Below are positions 1-9,828 of a stretch of DNA of 64,000 nt, in pieces (within the stretch, counting starts at the first letter, position 1; every line of letters begins with the position of its first letter). The translations under genes were made by a program, and so were the position numbers. The notes under the pieces are model-generated. The model had not been told where the DNA came from, did no database searches, and saw only the letters and a program-made list of their open reading frames with translations. The stretch is from Peronospora farinosa (taxonomy: Eukaryota > Oomycota > Peronosporomycetes > Peronosporales > Peronosporaceae): the NCBI GenBank assembly GCA_947646735.1, contig CANTFK010000991.1, positions 124,001 through 188,000 of the forward strand, in the 5' to 3' direction.

Positions 1-204
1 GTAGTGACTAACGTGGGCAGCAATAAATTGTTGCCCAAGTTCATCGGCCCGTTTCGTGTAGTTCGCCGCCTAGGCAACGCGTACACGTTCGAGTTGCCAC
101 GCAAGATGCGTACGCATCCTAAATTTTACGTGGGACGTCTTCGTCCGTACGTTCAGTACGCGGCTTCTTCGAGCGATGAAGATATTTATCATACCCTTAG
201 ATAA
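1..204 (+). pseudogene. Pol C-terminal fragment of Gyp-D2
   Basis: Sixty-odd codons encode the post-integrase tail typical of Ty3/Gypsy pol: LLPKFIGPFRVV, then THPKFYVGRLRPYV (the small beta-barrel GPY/F-like module that follows the integrase core). It differs from the Gyp-D copy at 20670-20984 at only a few residues and ends about 40 codons earlier. There is no chromodomain. The fragment begins at the window edge, so its upstream state is unknown. Its 3' end is overlapped by minus-strand antisense-ORF sequence, as in Gyp-D. Confidence 0.75.
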
Positions 205-545
205 CAAACTAGGTTCGATGCCTAGTCGTTTAAAAGAAGATCGTTCGATGACACTGGGCGATCTCCTGACGAGCTGCCGCCAGCTCGTCACGCAAAGATC
301 GAAGCATCCTCTCGCTCTCTAACTGTGCAACAGCAGAACTTTATGGGCATTTTCTCGGTAAAACTCAAGCTGCTGAACAGATTTCCGCAATCAGAGACGC
401 ATGTCCCACTCGTGGTCCACGTCCAGACGTATTCCACGAGTTACGTGATTAAACTGACCTATCTCGACAATCAAGTTCGACGTAACAGTCGAAACACTTA
501 TTTCCTCCACCACCGCATCCGCTGATAAATTCTCGCGATGGTTTT

Positions 546-1582
546 TGTGGTGGAGAGGGTTCTTAAAATTTTATGATGAGGCCCCAAACCACTCTCTGTG
601 CCGGACTGCCGACTGTCGGATGGGGTACCCCGATGCCGCGTATGAACCTTCTCTCACCTTGTGTACCCGTCGGCTGGCGAGTTGCACTCTTCGGAGGACT
701 TGGTGAAGATGTAGACGTCTGCCTTGAGGGAGGTAGACCTGGGGGGCCTCGAGTGGATATGCTTCACTCGGTGAGCCGGTAGGTGGCCACTCGATCGACC
801 TTGTCGAGAGTGGACTTAAAGCCAAATTCTTCAGGGAGCTTGTCGTCCCTGGCCTTTTCCTTCTGTTTCAAGAACTTAAACCACCTGACCTTTACTTTGC
901 TCCCGGACTGTGAGGTGAAGGAGATCGCTTCCGGTAGCGGGTCTTGGGGGGGGGGTACACGAACGAGCTTACAGTATCCTGGATCTCTATTCACACTTGA
1001 ACTTCGCTACACGACTGGAGGCCAAAATATATCCCCACCGGAATAGGTGAATAACTTAGAACAGGTCTTTTAGGAACGGCAAAGTGGTGCCACGTAGATC
1101 TTAAATTGAGTAATATTTAGTATAGTTCTATTCTTTAAGCTCAATTTATTCTATCCTTTCCTGAAGCCCTGATTCTTTGTGTCGACTGGTCTGATCCATG
1201 TGTTGACGGGTCAGGAGTGGCTGGACCTCGAGAGAACGAGGTCTGCCGGCGAGGGACCCATGTCCACCAATGGGGACCCACGTCTACCGATGAGGGACCG
1301 AGGTCGTCCGACGAGAGACCAGGTCTACTCAGGTCTACAATGAGGGGAGCGTTTTCGACTCCTTCGCTACCATTAAACCAGTATTCTATTGAAGATCAAC
1401 CGTTTGTTGTTCCTTTACATTCTTAGCCAGTGGTCGCTTTAATCCGAGGTTTCCTTTCTCTTCGGTCCCTTCTCTCTGGTGCGTGTTCCCTTCTCCCTAG
1501 TGCGCGGTCCTTTGTCCCTAGTGCGCGGTCTTTGGTCCCTTCGATCCAACTGACCCCTCGATTCTACACATTTCGTACCACA
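546..1582 (-). mobile_element. TGTGG-type LTR-like repeat, copy 1 (solo, reverse)
   Basis: A block of about 1.04 kb begins TGTGGTGGAG and ends in CCACA, and is inserted within Gyp-D2. It shares extended similarity with the blocks at 2457-3705, 8894-9828 (both forward) and 29307-30425 (reverse). No gene is supported: open frames on both strands here do not match a known domain and are mirrored in the other copies as passive sequence. It contains a degenerate minisatellite at about 1210-1340 (units related to GAGGGACC-AGGTCTACC). Flanks (GTTTT left, CTTTA right) do not give a clean target duplication. A solo LTR of another Gypsy family is the most likely identity. Confidence 0.6.
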
Positions 1583-1591
1583 CTTTACCAA

Positions 1592-2205
1592 ATTCTCGTA
1601 CAACGCTTGTGAACACACCGCTACATAAAAGGACGTCGGAGGAGATGCGGCGTCCGGTGGCGTGGTTGTTCGTCTCCAGCAGATAGCTGAAAACTTCGTG
1701 ATGAGTTAATAGCAGACGTTCGTGGCAGTACGACGAGGTCATTCAATGACGTAAAAAGGGTCATCGAAATTAAGCGCCCAGCGCGCCTGTATAGGGATTG
1801 CAAAGTAGTTTTTACGCATTTTAAAAAAGATGAAACCCTCTAATAAGTCTCAGTAAGGAGGTAAGCCTTCTTTGGCGCCTTAGCCGACTTGCTTCTGCAA
1901 CTCGAAAAAAGGTTGTTCTAAGAGAGGCATGACAACCCAGCCTCCGTTGACGATCACAGCAAACGAAAGCCCGCACCGGTCATGGATACCCTTTAATTTG
2001 TCGCGATTAGCTATAAGGTTTTAAAGCCAGGCCTCGAGTCCACAGTTATTAATCTTAGTAATGAACGCGATATAAGCCAGAAGAAACACATCAGCGTCAC
2101 GCTTATGGAGTGCGCTGTACCATTGATGCTTCGAAAACAAATTTATATGCATTGCGAAAACTATTCGCAATGGCATCAAATTCGTGAAGCTTTGAAATAA
2201 CAAAA
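1592..2205 (-). pseudogene. Antisense-ORF remnant of Gyp-D2
   Basis: Read on the minus strand, two stretches are homologous to the antisense ORF of Gyp-D: about 2203-2021 (containing HQWYSALHKRDAD and AFITKINNCGLEAW, matching HRWYGPYKKREAD and AFITNVLDFGKEAW in Gyp-D) and about 1803-1621 (the proline/serine-rich segment). No long intact frame remains, so this copy is dead. Its value is comparative: inverted repeats inside it differ from Gyp-D by paired substitutions (see findings). Confidence 0.65.
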
Positions 2206-2456
2206 AGCGGAATACTTTTACCGTTCACTGGTCATACCAGACCAGCGAATCCGTAGATGTTCAGGCAGCATTTACACTTTTCGTTCGTAAGCAAGAGGCA
2301 AAACGTTGCGGTCTCTAATTCTCTGTATTATGTCGATACAAGCTTTGACATAACGTGTAACACACCCCAACGACTTATTCGGCTCGAATCGCGAGTCAGG
2401 CCACTTGACTTATAGTAGTTTGAAGTGCCGTGACAGGAAGTCAGGTGACACATATT

Positions 2457-3705
2457 TGTGGAGAAGTGCCAGAGAAATGGGGGCCCTTCGTAGTTATTAT
2501 AATAACTAGCGTAAAAGATCTCGGTCACTCTCTTGAATGAGTGACAGGGAGTGACCAGGGTTCCAAACTAGCCCAAGGTCCCGAGTTCGGAGAAGGTACC
2601 AGGTTTCCCTACACTACAGCCTTAACGTTCAGTGCCTCTAGGAAAGCTAAAGGTTGACCCCAGGTGACCGGTCGACCCCAGACAAGAGGTGGACCCCAGG
2701 TGACAATTGGACCCCGGAGACCAGTAACCCCAGGCGACAGGTGGACCCAGGTGACCGGTGGACCCCAAGAGACAGTAACCCCAGGCGACAGGTGGACCGT
2801 AGGCAACAGGTGGACCCAGGCGACCGGTGGACCCCATGTGACAGGTGGACCCCAGGTTATAGAAAGTACAAGGCTTCCTTATAGTGCAGAGCCGGTACAA
2901 GTTCCATGTCCTAAAAGAGCCAGTTGTTCGTCCACAAGTTGACAAGTGGTGTCATCTAGAGCGAAGGGTTAGGGTTAGGCAAGAAAAGCATACAGAAAAT
3001 AAGATAAATAAACACACTCGAATTTGCTTTACACGTGGCAGCTTTAAGCGCCCCTTCCAAGCTTCTCCGTCACCTCACCTATTTCGGGCGTGATACCCTT
3101 TGGCCCACCGACGTCAGGTGAGGTGACGGCTCAAGCTACGCAAGTTGAACCTCAGGATAGTTGGCCTGAGGTGTCAAGTAAGTGTGAAAACTCAAGTGCG
3201 AACTTGTTTCGATCTACCCACCTGTTCCGGGGAAAGGATTAATTTTGGCCCCCCCCGTTAAAGACAGTCGTGTGGTAAGATTCAAGCTCGAACGAACCCC
3301 AGGAAGTATTTTGGCCTGTGGGTTCGTACCAATTCAAGACCCGCTATAGGAAGCAATTTCTTCGGGGAAAAGGACAAAGAATCCAAGGACCAAGAACAGT
3401 CAGCCACCAAAGGGGTACATAGTACCAGGTGCATTGCTTTCGACTCAGTCCATCGAGCACAAGAATCCCGGTCCCGAGTGAAGCATATCCACTCGGGGAC
3501 CACCAAGTCCAAGTCCTATACAAAGACCAAGTCTATAAGTCTTCTGCGTCTAATGAGGAGCAAGACCAGCCAAGCCGACGGGTACAAAAGGAGAGACTAT
3601 AGGTTAACACGACACGGTATCGGGGTACCCCCTCCGTAAGTCGGCAGTCCGGCGCTGTGTGTGTTTGTTGTTCTCTCACGTCGTTTGAGAATCCACTCCA
3701 CCACA
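2457..3705 (+). mobile_element. TGTGG-type LTR-like repeat, copy 2 (forward)
   Basis: The block starts TGTGGAGAAGTGCC and ends CCACTCCACCACA, so the termini are inverted repeats of each other in the manner of LTR ends. TATT precedes it (2453-2456) and TATT follows it (3706-3709), a possible 4-bp target duplication. It is the longest of the four copies because of an expanded minisatellite (2655-2866). Downstream there is a conserved stretch (about 2967-3035) with GGGTTAGGGTTAGG followed by an AT-rich AAGATAAATAAA segment, shared with copy 3 at about 9234-9300. It abuts the truncated 5' end of Gyp-A. Whether it is Gyp-A's own LTR or an independent insertion is unresolved. Confidence 0.6.
2655..2866 (+). 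repeat. Minisatellite inside TGTGG repeat copy 2
   Basis: About eleven imperfect tandem units of 16-19 bp are present, consensus close to GACAGGTGGACCCCAGG. Frames are open across it on both strands only because the unit lacks stops; I do not regard these as genes. Equivalent but differently expanded arrays sit at about 1210-1340 and 29995-30195 in the reverse copies, and only a trace is left at about 9070-9120 in copy 3. Confidence 0.8.
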
Positions 3706-3873
3706 TATTCCTACCCAGCTCGAGGAGGCTGGTGTAGTGAATGGGGCGATGACAAGCAGTCATGCGTCCAATGGTCCTGCACAGAACCAAGAGCCTGTGG
3801 CAGCTGATGGTGGGCTGACAGGAAGTCAAGCGCCACAAGAACTGGCACAGAGCCATGAGCCTGGTGTAGTGCG

Positions 3874-5490
3874 TTGGCTATAACAGCAACGACACCTTCT
3901 TGCAGGTCAAAGGTCGTGGTGACTCGAAGAACGAGCACCAGACGTATTAAGACGATCAAGGTCACGTCGAAACGAGTGACCCTTGGATCAGTCTCGGTCC
4001 AAGAGGACGGACCTACGGACGAGTTGTTCGAGGCCGTCGAAGACAAAATGCCGGAGGCATCCTCAGTTGAGGTGCTCCAACTTTTCTTGGCATCTGCCGA
4101 GGAGATAGTAAATCTCTCGGAGATGACGTGGGATCTGTTCCTGTCCGAACTAAAGGAAGGAAAGATCTACGAGATAGTCGCACCAGTTCCAGAAGATAAC
4201 GTGGTGGACTGTTGCTCTTCATCCACAATGGATGAGAGCGTCTTGGAGACCGACAAAAAGAAACGGTTCGCTGCTCAAGGCTGGGATGCCTTGAAAGACA
4301 GCCCGCTCTATGACTTTCTGTGGAAAAATCGTAATGTGTTTCCAGCAGAAGTGCCAAGCCGCCTATCGGCCGATAGGGGCACCAGGCACGAAATTGACCT
4401 GGAGCCTGGCACCAAGTATTGTGTGACCAGGCAATGGCCGTTGCCGAAGGAACAAGTCGATTACATCGATGAGTTCTTCGACAAGCGAGCCAAGGCGGGG
4501 CATGTACGTGAGATCAAGTCGCCTCACTGCATCCCGACCTTCTGTGTGCGTAAAGTAACAGGTGGATGGCGCGTGGTTCATGCTTATAATTAGCTGAACA
4601 CGGCCACCATTCCGGCTCAAACGCCGATCCCGCGAAAAGATGTCTTGCTGAATTCCATGGCAAAGTCAACTATCTTTTCCGTGTTGGATCTGAAGGATGG
4701 CTACTTTTAGGTTCTCATGAGAGATACTGATGTAGCCAAAACGGCAGTAGGCACCCCAAGCGGTATGCTGTGGGAGTGGCTTGTGATGCCACAAGGGTTG
4801 AAAAATGCTTCGGCAACATTCAACCGAGTGGTGGCTCACGTGATGCGTCAGCACCGTGCCTACGCGCCCCATTACTTTGACGATGTATTCGTGCATAGTA
4901 GGGCGGAGGACGGTCTGAGCGCAATAGAGTCGCACAAGCGTCATTTAGACGCTGTGTTGCAGACTCTGGGCGACGCCCAATTATACGTAAACTTGCAAAA
5001 GTGCGTAATAGGGGTCCCCGAGATACCTGTACTGGGCTGCATTGCTGGTGCACACGGTGTACGAGCAGACCCAGGAAAGGTAAAGACTGTAAAGGAATGT
5101 TCAGTACCACAACACGTAAGGGATCTGCGCCAATTCCTTGGGCTCGCTAATTACTTGCATAAGTACAGCAAGAATTATGCGGAGCAGACTAAGCCATTGT
5201 CTTACCTTTTGAAAATGGATACAGAATGGACTTGTTCAAAGGAGCAAGAAGATGCGTTCACATCACGAAAGCAATCTCTAGTAGAGGCACTGATATTGGC
5301 TTTTACAGACGAAGAAAAGCCCTTTAGCGTCGTCTGCGATGCAAGCAGTTTTGCAATCGGCAGTGCGCTCATACAAAAGGATGACAACGGCGTTGACCGT
5401 GTCATATCGTATCATTCTTGGCTTTTAAGAGCTGCCGAGCTGAATAACCCTGTGCATGACAAAGAGCTACTTTCAATTATGTATGCCCTT
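3874..5490 (+). pseudogene. Gyp-A reverse transcriptase (broken)
   Basis: RNA-dependent DNA polymerase of a Ty3/Gypsy element. Visible in order: the acidic linker between protease and RT; GTRHEIDLEPGTKYCVTRQW (RT entry); PTFCVRKVTGGWRVVHAYN; TPSGMLWEWLVMPQGLKNA; the catalytic YFDD box followed by VFVHS (about 4873-4895); and the start of RNase H (FSVVCDASSFAIGSALIQ). Two in-frame TAG codons interrupt it at 4591-4593 and 4708-4710; the latter replaces the Gln of GYYQVLM, which Gyp-B keeps. A frameshift near 5490 separates it from the rest of RNase H. There is no ATG at the left end because the upstream gag-PR frame is deleted. Confidence 0.85.
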
Positions 5491-5740
5491 GTTTCGTGTG
5501 CACCTCTTGGGCACCGAACCTTTAGTGGTTTATACGGATCACGCATCACTGCGGACCGCTATAAATTCACCGCACCTCTCGCCGAGAATGGCGAGATGGC
5601 TAACATTCTTCTCTGAATTTAATTTCAAAGTTGAATATAAGCCGGGTAAGTCGAATGTCTTGGCTGACGCGTTATCGCGCAGACCAGACTTCGAGGCGAG
5701 ACACCAGGATAGTGTGTCTCGTGCGAAAGCACAGAGTTGA
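5491..5740 (+). pseudogene. Gyp-A RNase H, C-terminal part
   Basis: After the frameshift near 5490 the frame continues with FRVHLLGTEPLVVYTDHASL, RMARWLTFFSEFNFKVEYKPGK and NVLADALSRRPDF, the standard RNase H C-terminal signature of Ty3/Gypsy pol, and stops at 5738-5740. The corresponding segment in Gyp-B (26935 leftwards) continues without that stop into the integrase N-terminus, so the break is specific to this copy. Confidence 0.8.
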
Positions 5741-5755
5741 GTCGTCAACATTGGC

Positions 5756-6660
5756 AGCCATGAAGGCCTACCATGTGACGAGCTCAATGGCCTCCGATGT
5801 AAAGGAGTGCTACAGTCAGGACGAATATTGTCGCCTGCTGTTGGATCATTTTGGTGGACGAAAGGTTACCCTTCCGTCGCACCTCAAAGCGAAGCTTAAT
5901 CGCTATAGTTACAGTGATGGCCTATTATGGCATCAAGTGTCACCTTGTGATCCCTTGAAAATCTATATCCCTCATGACACAGATCTCAAGCTGATGATAC
6001 TTCACGAGTGCCATGATGCGCTATCTAGTGGGCATATGGGCCGTGAATAGACTTTCTTACGAGTGTAAGAGGAATTTTGGCGGCCCCACCTATACCGGTG
6101 GGTTGCCAACTATATTCGCTCTTGCGAAGAGTGTCAGCGCATAAAGCCTGCACCTTCGAATAGTGCGCCACTGAAGCCACTGCCGATTCCAACTGAATGT
6201 TGGAAGTCGGTCAGTTTGGACTTCATGTGTGGCTTACCGCCTGACCATAAAGGCAGGACGGGGATCGTCGTCTTTGTAGACAGACTGAGCAAGATGGTGC
6301 ATTTAGCACCATGTAGCACCAAAATCTCAGGAAAAGAGGCTGCCCTCTTGTTTCTGGATCACGTGTATCGACTACACGGGATGCCCGAGTCCATAGTATC
6401 GGACCGGGATCCGCGTTTTACGTCGGGGTTTTGGCGACATGTGTTCGAGCTGCTGGGTAGCAAGCTCCACATGTCAACCGCTGATCATCCCCAGACCGAT
6501 GGCCAAACAGAAAGGGCTAATCGAGTCGTGGCGGATGTATTGCGTACAGTAGCGACACTCCCAAAGAATGGAGCAAGCAATTGTCATTCGTGGAGTTCGC
6601 TATTAATAACAGTGTTCACGCCAGTACGGGTGAAACAGTGTTCTACATTAACGGACTGAG
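5756..6660 (+). pseudogene. Gyp-A integrase (broken)
   Basis: Integrase that would join element cDNA to the genome. The HHCC zinc-binding region is present as ECHDALSSGH ... CEECQRIKP, but two in-frame TAG/TAA stops lie between its halves (GRE-stop-TFLRV-stop, about 6048-6065). The catalytic core from 6216 keeps all three DDE positions: LDF in SVSLDFMCG, the Asp of SDRDPRF, and the Glu of DGQTERANR. A frameshift near 6575 leads into the next frame (FAINNSVHASTGE). The core is therefore chemically complete but cannot be translated as one protein. Confidence 0.8.
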
Positions 6661-7880
6661 TCATCCTCGAACGCCAGTCTCGTTTGTACGCAGCCCGAGT
6701 CTTAGTGGGGGAGGGTCCCTCACTTCGCTCGGTGCGAATGCCAAAGAGGGTCAAGGTTGCCCTAGTGACACTGCTAATTTAGCAGTGGTCACGACACCTA
6801 TAGGTGTCACAAAGGAGGCAGGGCCAGAAATGCCCGTGCTCCTTGATGATGACACTATAGTGTTGTCAACACCGTCGACCCATGAACGACCTCTTGGAGG
6901 CGTCATAGGCGAGCTGGATGCTAAAAGCGTGAGTGAAGCTCAGCGCTTTGTGGATGAGCGATTAGCCATCACACGTAAAGTCCGTGACGCGATGGCAAGC
7001 GCACAGGACAAGCAAAAACAATATGCAGACCAGCATGGTCGCAAAAACAATGAACACTTTAGTGTGGGGGACAAAGTGCTATTAAGTACTGCTACCCTAC
7101 CTAAACATGCAATTTCTGTACTACCTGGTGGTACTACTAAGCTATTGCCCCGGTTCATTGGGCCCTTTACAGTGGTTGAAGAAGTTGGAGACCTAAATTA
7201 TAGGCTCACTCTCCCACCGTATATGAAGACGCACCCCGTATTTTACGTGGGTCGTCTGAAACAGTATGTTGATCCAGAAGAGATCACATATCCACATCGG
7301 TCTAACGAAACCGGTGGTGACGTCGACTGTGAGTCGAGCGTCGCGACCAATCAGGCGACGAGGAAGCCGAGAGGCTCCCCGTGTATGAACTAGGCGATAG
7401 AGGACTCGGTGATCGAGGAGGACTCCGCGCTTGACGCGGGTCTCTCATCACCAGTCGCTCTAAAAGATCCAACCAAAGATTCAGGCGGTCATACCCCTGA
7501 CGATCCTCGTTCTCACATCGCGCAGATCCAAAGTCAGTCGCGAGACTTGACTCTCGAGATCTGTCACCTGTCTCTTCAGCGCAGCAGACTCAGCCTGCGA
7601 CTGAACAACAGCAGGGTAGGCAGCCGCGATTAGGTGGGCGTAATCGCCACTCCTATCGGGCGCCACCTATGTTAGTGGACGCGAAAGGAAATACGCGCTT
7701 CCTTGTTAGAAGGCTGTTGGCCCACCGATTTGTGAAGCGAAAGCTCCAAATTTTTGTCCAGTGGAAGGGTTACCCAACGAGATTTGACTGATGGGAGCCT
7801 TTTGACGCTTTGCGCGTCGACGTGCCTGGCCTGGTGGCTGCTTATGTGAAGCAGCACCAGCGGGCGTCATTCTGCTAGGT
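6661..7880 (+). pseudogene. Gyp-A pol tail and chromodomain (broken)
   Basis: The pol tail runs through a linker (6700-6930, unusually rich in inverted repeats), a helical segment, the barrel LLPRFIGPFTVVEEVGDLNY and HPVFYVGRLKQYV, and a stop at 7391-7393. Further on, about 7660-7880, a chromodomain is legible: NTRFLV, VKRKLQIFVQWKGYP, then a TGA where Gyp-B has Ser (before WEP), then VAAYVKQHQ. Chromodomains in chromoviruses bind modified histone tails and steer integration. The chromodomain DNA is opposite the antisense ORF. Confidence 0.75.
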
Positions 7881-8808
7881 CCGGATGGACTAGCAGAAGA
7901 CGAAGCGTAGCGAGAATCATTTGGGGGTCGCTAACTACCCAAGATTTCATCCGCACGCTTCATGGCGAAGCTTATTCGCTACGACCGTTGTTTCGTTGCA
8001 TCAACATGCAAGGTAATACGGCGCCGGAGTTCAGCTTCATATTCTTCCGCTGTTTCGTTATAACGCAGCACGACTGGAATTGGGAAAGCACGGCCAAGTG
8101 CTTTGCCCTGCTTTTTATACAAAGGAAAGACGCTATAAAACTTATGAGCGTCCATAGTAGCACGCTGCAAAAGCGCTGCACTAGATCCCTTCGAGGTCAT
8201 CCACTCAGATTAAGGTGGCATTGGTGGCAAGCCACCACTCACGTAGCCGCCCTTGCGACGGTGGGCTAGTGAGACCGACTTTGAAGTCGAAGGGGCTTTA
8301 GCTCACCCTCGCTTGAGTCTGGCATTTCATTATGGATTGGCAAGACGTCAGACGTAGGGTTGACAGAGGCGGTCGATTTCGAAATCGCCTACCTGCTGTT
8401 GAGCCGCAGGTGTTTCTTTCGAAGCAGCGTGCAGATAGTTGTGGTCGCTGCGCTTGCTGGCGCAGACGACGAGGCATAACACTCGCTGTCAGGAAGCATG
8501 GAAGTTTCCTGAAGGTCGAGTGTATCAAATGATGGGGACGAATGTCCCATCAATGCGCTATGCTCATCACCATTTTGGGGTGATGGCAATGGTGTGCTCT
8601 CATTAGAGTCAACGGTGAGAGACAGATCATCATCCGCACCATAGTGGTATGGACCAGTGTTCTCTACTGCCAAGCTGATATGAAATGTCGGCGTAGTCAC
8701 AGAGGCACCTATCGACGGCTGCGAGTTATCGCGGCGCATGCACTTTGTGCTGGTCTGGATGTGTGCCTTTGCAGGAGATCCATCAGCCTTGCCTCGTTTT
8801 GGTGGCAT
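7481..8808 (-). pseudogene. Gyp-A antisense ORF (broken)
   Basis: Starts on the minus strand at ATG 8808-8806 (MPPKRGKADGSPAKA), about 60 bp from the LTR edge, and runs towards pol. Recognisable blocks: basic N-terminus; acidic Ser/Pro stretch (to about 8390); a middle block with MDAHKFYSVFPLYKKQGKAL and NETAEEYEAELRRR (8150-7980); and a C-terminal segment (about 7630-7481) with heptad-like leucines, ALKRQVTDLESQVSRLTLDL, predicted coiled coil. Stops and shifts break it. The sister copy at 23910 has the same order. Function unknown; it could be a Gag-like or regulatory accessory protein. Confidence 0.65.
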
Positions 8809-8867
8809 TTGTTTGCTTTCGGTGTTTAACACAAAATTGTAAAATTGGTTATTAAGAAGGGGATGAT

Positions 8868-8893
8868 GTAACACGCATAACGTTACACGGTTG
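8868..8893 (+). repeat. Stub of Gyp-A 3' LTR
   Basis: TGTAACACGC-ATAACGTTACACGG follows a purine tract and matches the start of the Gyp-B LTR read on its own strand (TGTAACAGGGC ... GTTACACG). The LTR is interrupted at this point by the TGTGG repeat copy 3. Confidence 0.55.
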
Positions 8894-9828
8894 TGTGGAG
8901 AAGTGCCAAGGTAATTAGGGCACGAAGAGATATATGAACGGGGGGGCAAGAAAATTCCCGGTCACTTCCTCGAGGGAGTGACAACAACACAGCCTCGCAG
9001 ATCCACAACATCACACCAAGCCCCAGACTGATGAAAAATACAAGGACTTAACAGTGCAGAGACAGTACGGGCCCCAAGGTACAAGGACCCCAGGGTCCAA
9101 GGGTACCCGGGTACCAGGGCCCAATGTCCGAAGGCGCAGAATCGGTACACGAAATATCGAAGATTACAGAAAGTACAGGTACCAAGGAGCCAATTCTTCC
9201 TCCAAGAGTCGACACGTGGCACTATCCAGATCAAAGGGTTTGGGTTAGGCAAGAAAAGCATACAAAGTATAAGATGAATAAACAAACTCGAATTTGCTTT
9301 ACACGTGGCAGCTCCGAACGCCTCCTCTTAGCTTTTACGTCGCTGCACCTCTTCCGGGCGGAATATCTTTTGGTCGCCCGACGTCAGCAGGTGCTAGCGG
9401 CTCAAACTACGCAAGTTGAACCTCAGGATAGTTGGCCTGAGGTGTCAAGACACCCAAAATTCGCTATAGACAGCGGTTTCCCTACGGGGAAGAACACAAA
9501 GGGGTCCAAGGACCAAGAAACAGTTAGACATCGAAAGGTGTACATAGTCCAAGGTGCGTTGCTCTCGAAACCGTCGATTGAGCCCAAGAAACTCCGGGCC
9601 CGAGTGAAGTATATCCACTCGTGGGCTCCCAAGTCCCTCCATACAAGGATCAAGTCTATAAGTCTTCTGCGTCTAATGAGGAGCAAGACCAGCCAAGCCG
9701 ACGGGTACACAAGGTGAGACCCAAGGTTGACGCGACACTGTATTGGGGTACCCCCTGAATAAGTCGGCAGTCCGGCGCTGTGTGTGTTTGTGGTTATCTT
9801 ACGTCGTTTGAGAATCCACTTCACCCCA
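8894..9828 (+). mobile_element. TGTGG-type LTR-like repeat, copy 3 (forward)
   Basis: Begins TGTGGAGAAGTGCC and ends ATCCACTTCACCCCA. It is collinear with copy 2 (shared landmarks: GGTTAGGCAAGAAAAGCAT, ACACGTGGCAGCT, CTCAGGATAGTTGGCCTGAG, and GTCGGCAGTCCGGCGCTGTG) but lacks the expanded minisatellite. Frames here are not gene-like and are not conserved as protein among copies. It lies in the same orientation as copy 2 on the other side of Gyp-A. Confidence 0.6.

Larger units (their letters stand above)
1..2310 (+). mobile_element. Gyp-D2: partial Ty3/Gypsy element, 3' portion only
   Basis: This is the 3' part of an element of the same family as Gyp-D (14950-23080); its 5' part lies outside the window. 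The first 200 bases encode the pol C-terminus and match 20670-20870 closely. Further right, minus-strand frames at 1621-1803 and 2021-2203 match the antisense ORF of Gyp-D at 21255-21480 and 21670-21960. The copy is split by a reverse-oriented TGTGG-type LTR (546-1582): Gyp-D homology stops near 540 and resumes near 1592. Homology fades near 2310 and no 3' LTR is seen, so the copy is truncated on both sides. Confidence 0.8.
3706..8893 (+). mobile_element. Gyp-A: degenerate Ty3/Gypsy chromovirus, gag/PR deleted
   Basis: Sense order: RT, RNase H, integrase, C-terminal barrel, chromodomain, then an antisense ORF, a purine tract (AGAAGGGGA, about 8857-8865) and the first bases of an LTR (TGTAACACGC from 8868). 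Gag and protease, present in the sister copy Gyp-B, are missing: the sequence passes from the TGTGG repeat into a remnant (about 3706-3870) and then straight into the linker before RT. The 3' LTR is cut off after about 25 bp by TGTGG copy 3. Multiple stops and frameshifts make it non-coding. It shares specific nonsense mutations with Gyp-B (see findings). Confidence 0.85.

Noticed and set aside
200..230. GGTTCGA resembling a pol III B box
   Set aside because: No A box or cloverleaf; the sequence is one of the Gyp-D family hairpin loops.
571..1046. Several 70-90 codon frames on both strands, repeated at 29253-29766
   Set aside because: They belong to the TGTGG LTR-like repeat. Conservation is at DNA level and both strands are equally open; no domain is visible.
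2654..2942. Overlapping open frames on both strands, Pro/Thr/Gly-rich, looking like a repeat protein
   Set aside because: They lie on the minisatellite; openness on both strands follows from a unit without stops, and other copies of the repeat do not keep the frame.
2964..2978. TTAGGG-like pair suggesting an interstitial telomere
   Set aside because: Only two units (GGGTTAGGGTTAGG), and the same position in copy 3 reads GGGTTTGGGTTAGG, so it is part of the repeat and not a telomeric array.
3706..9828. TGTGG copies 2 and 3 considered as the true LTR pair of Gyp-A
   Set aside because: No matching target duplication around the pair (ATATT left, CTCAC right), and a TGTAAC-type LTR stub follows the Gyp-A purine tract. 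Not fully excluded.
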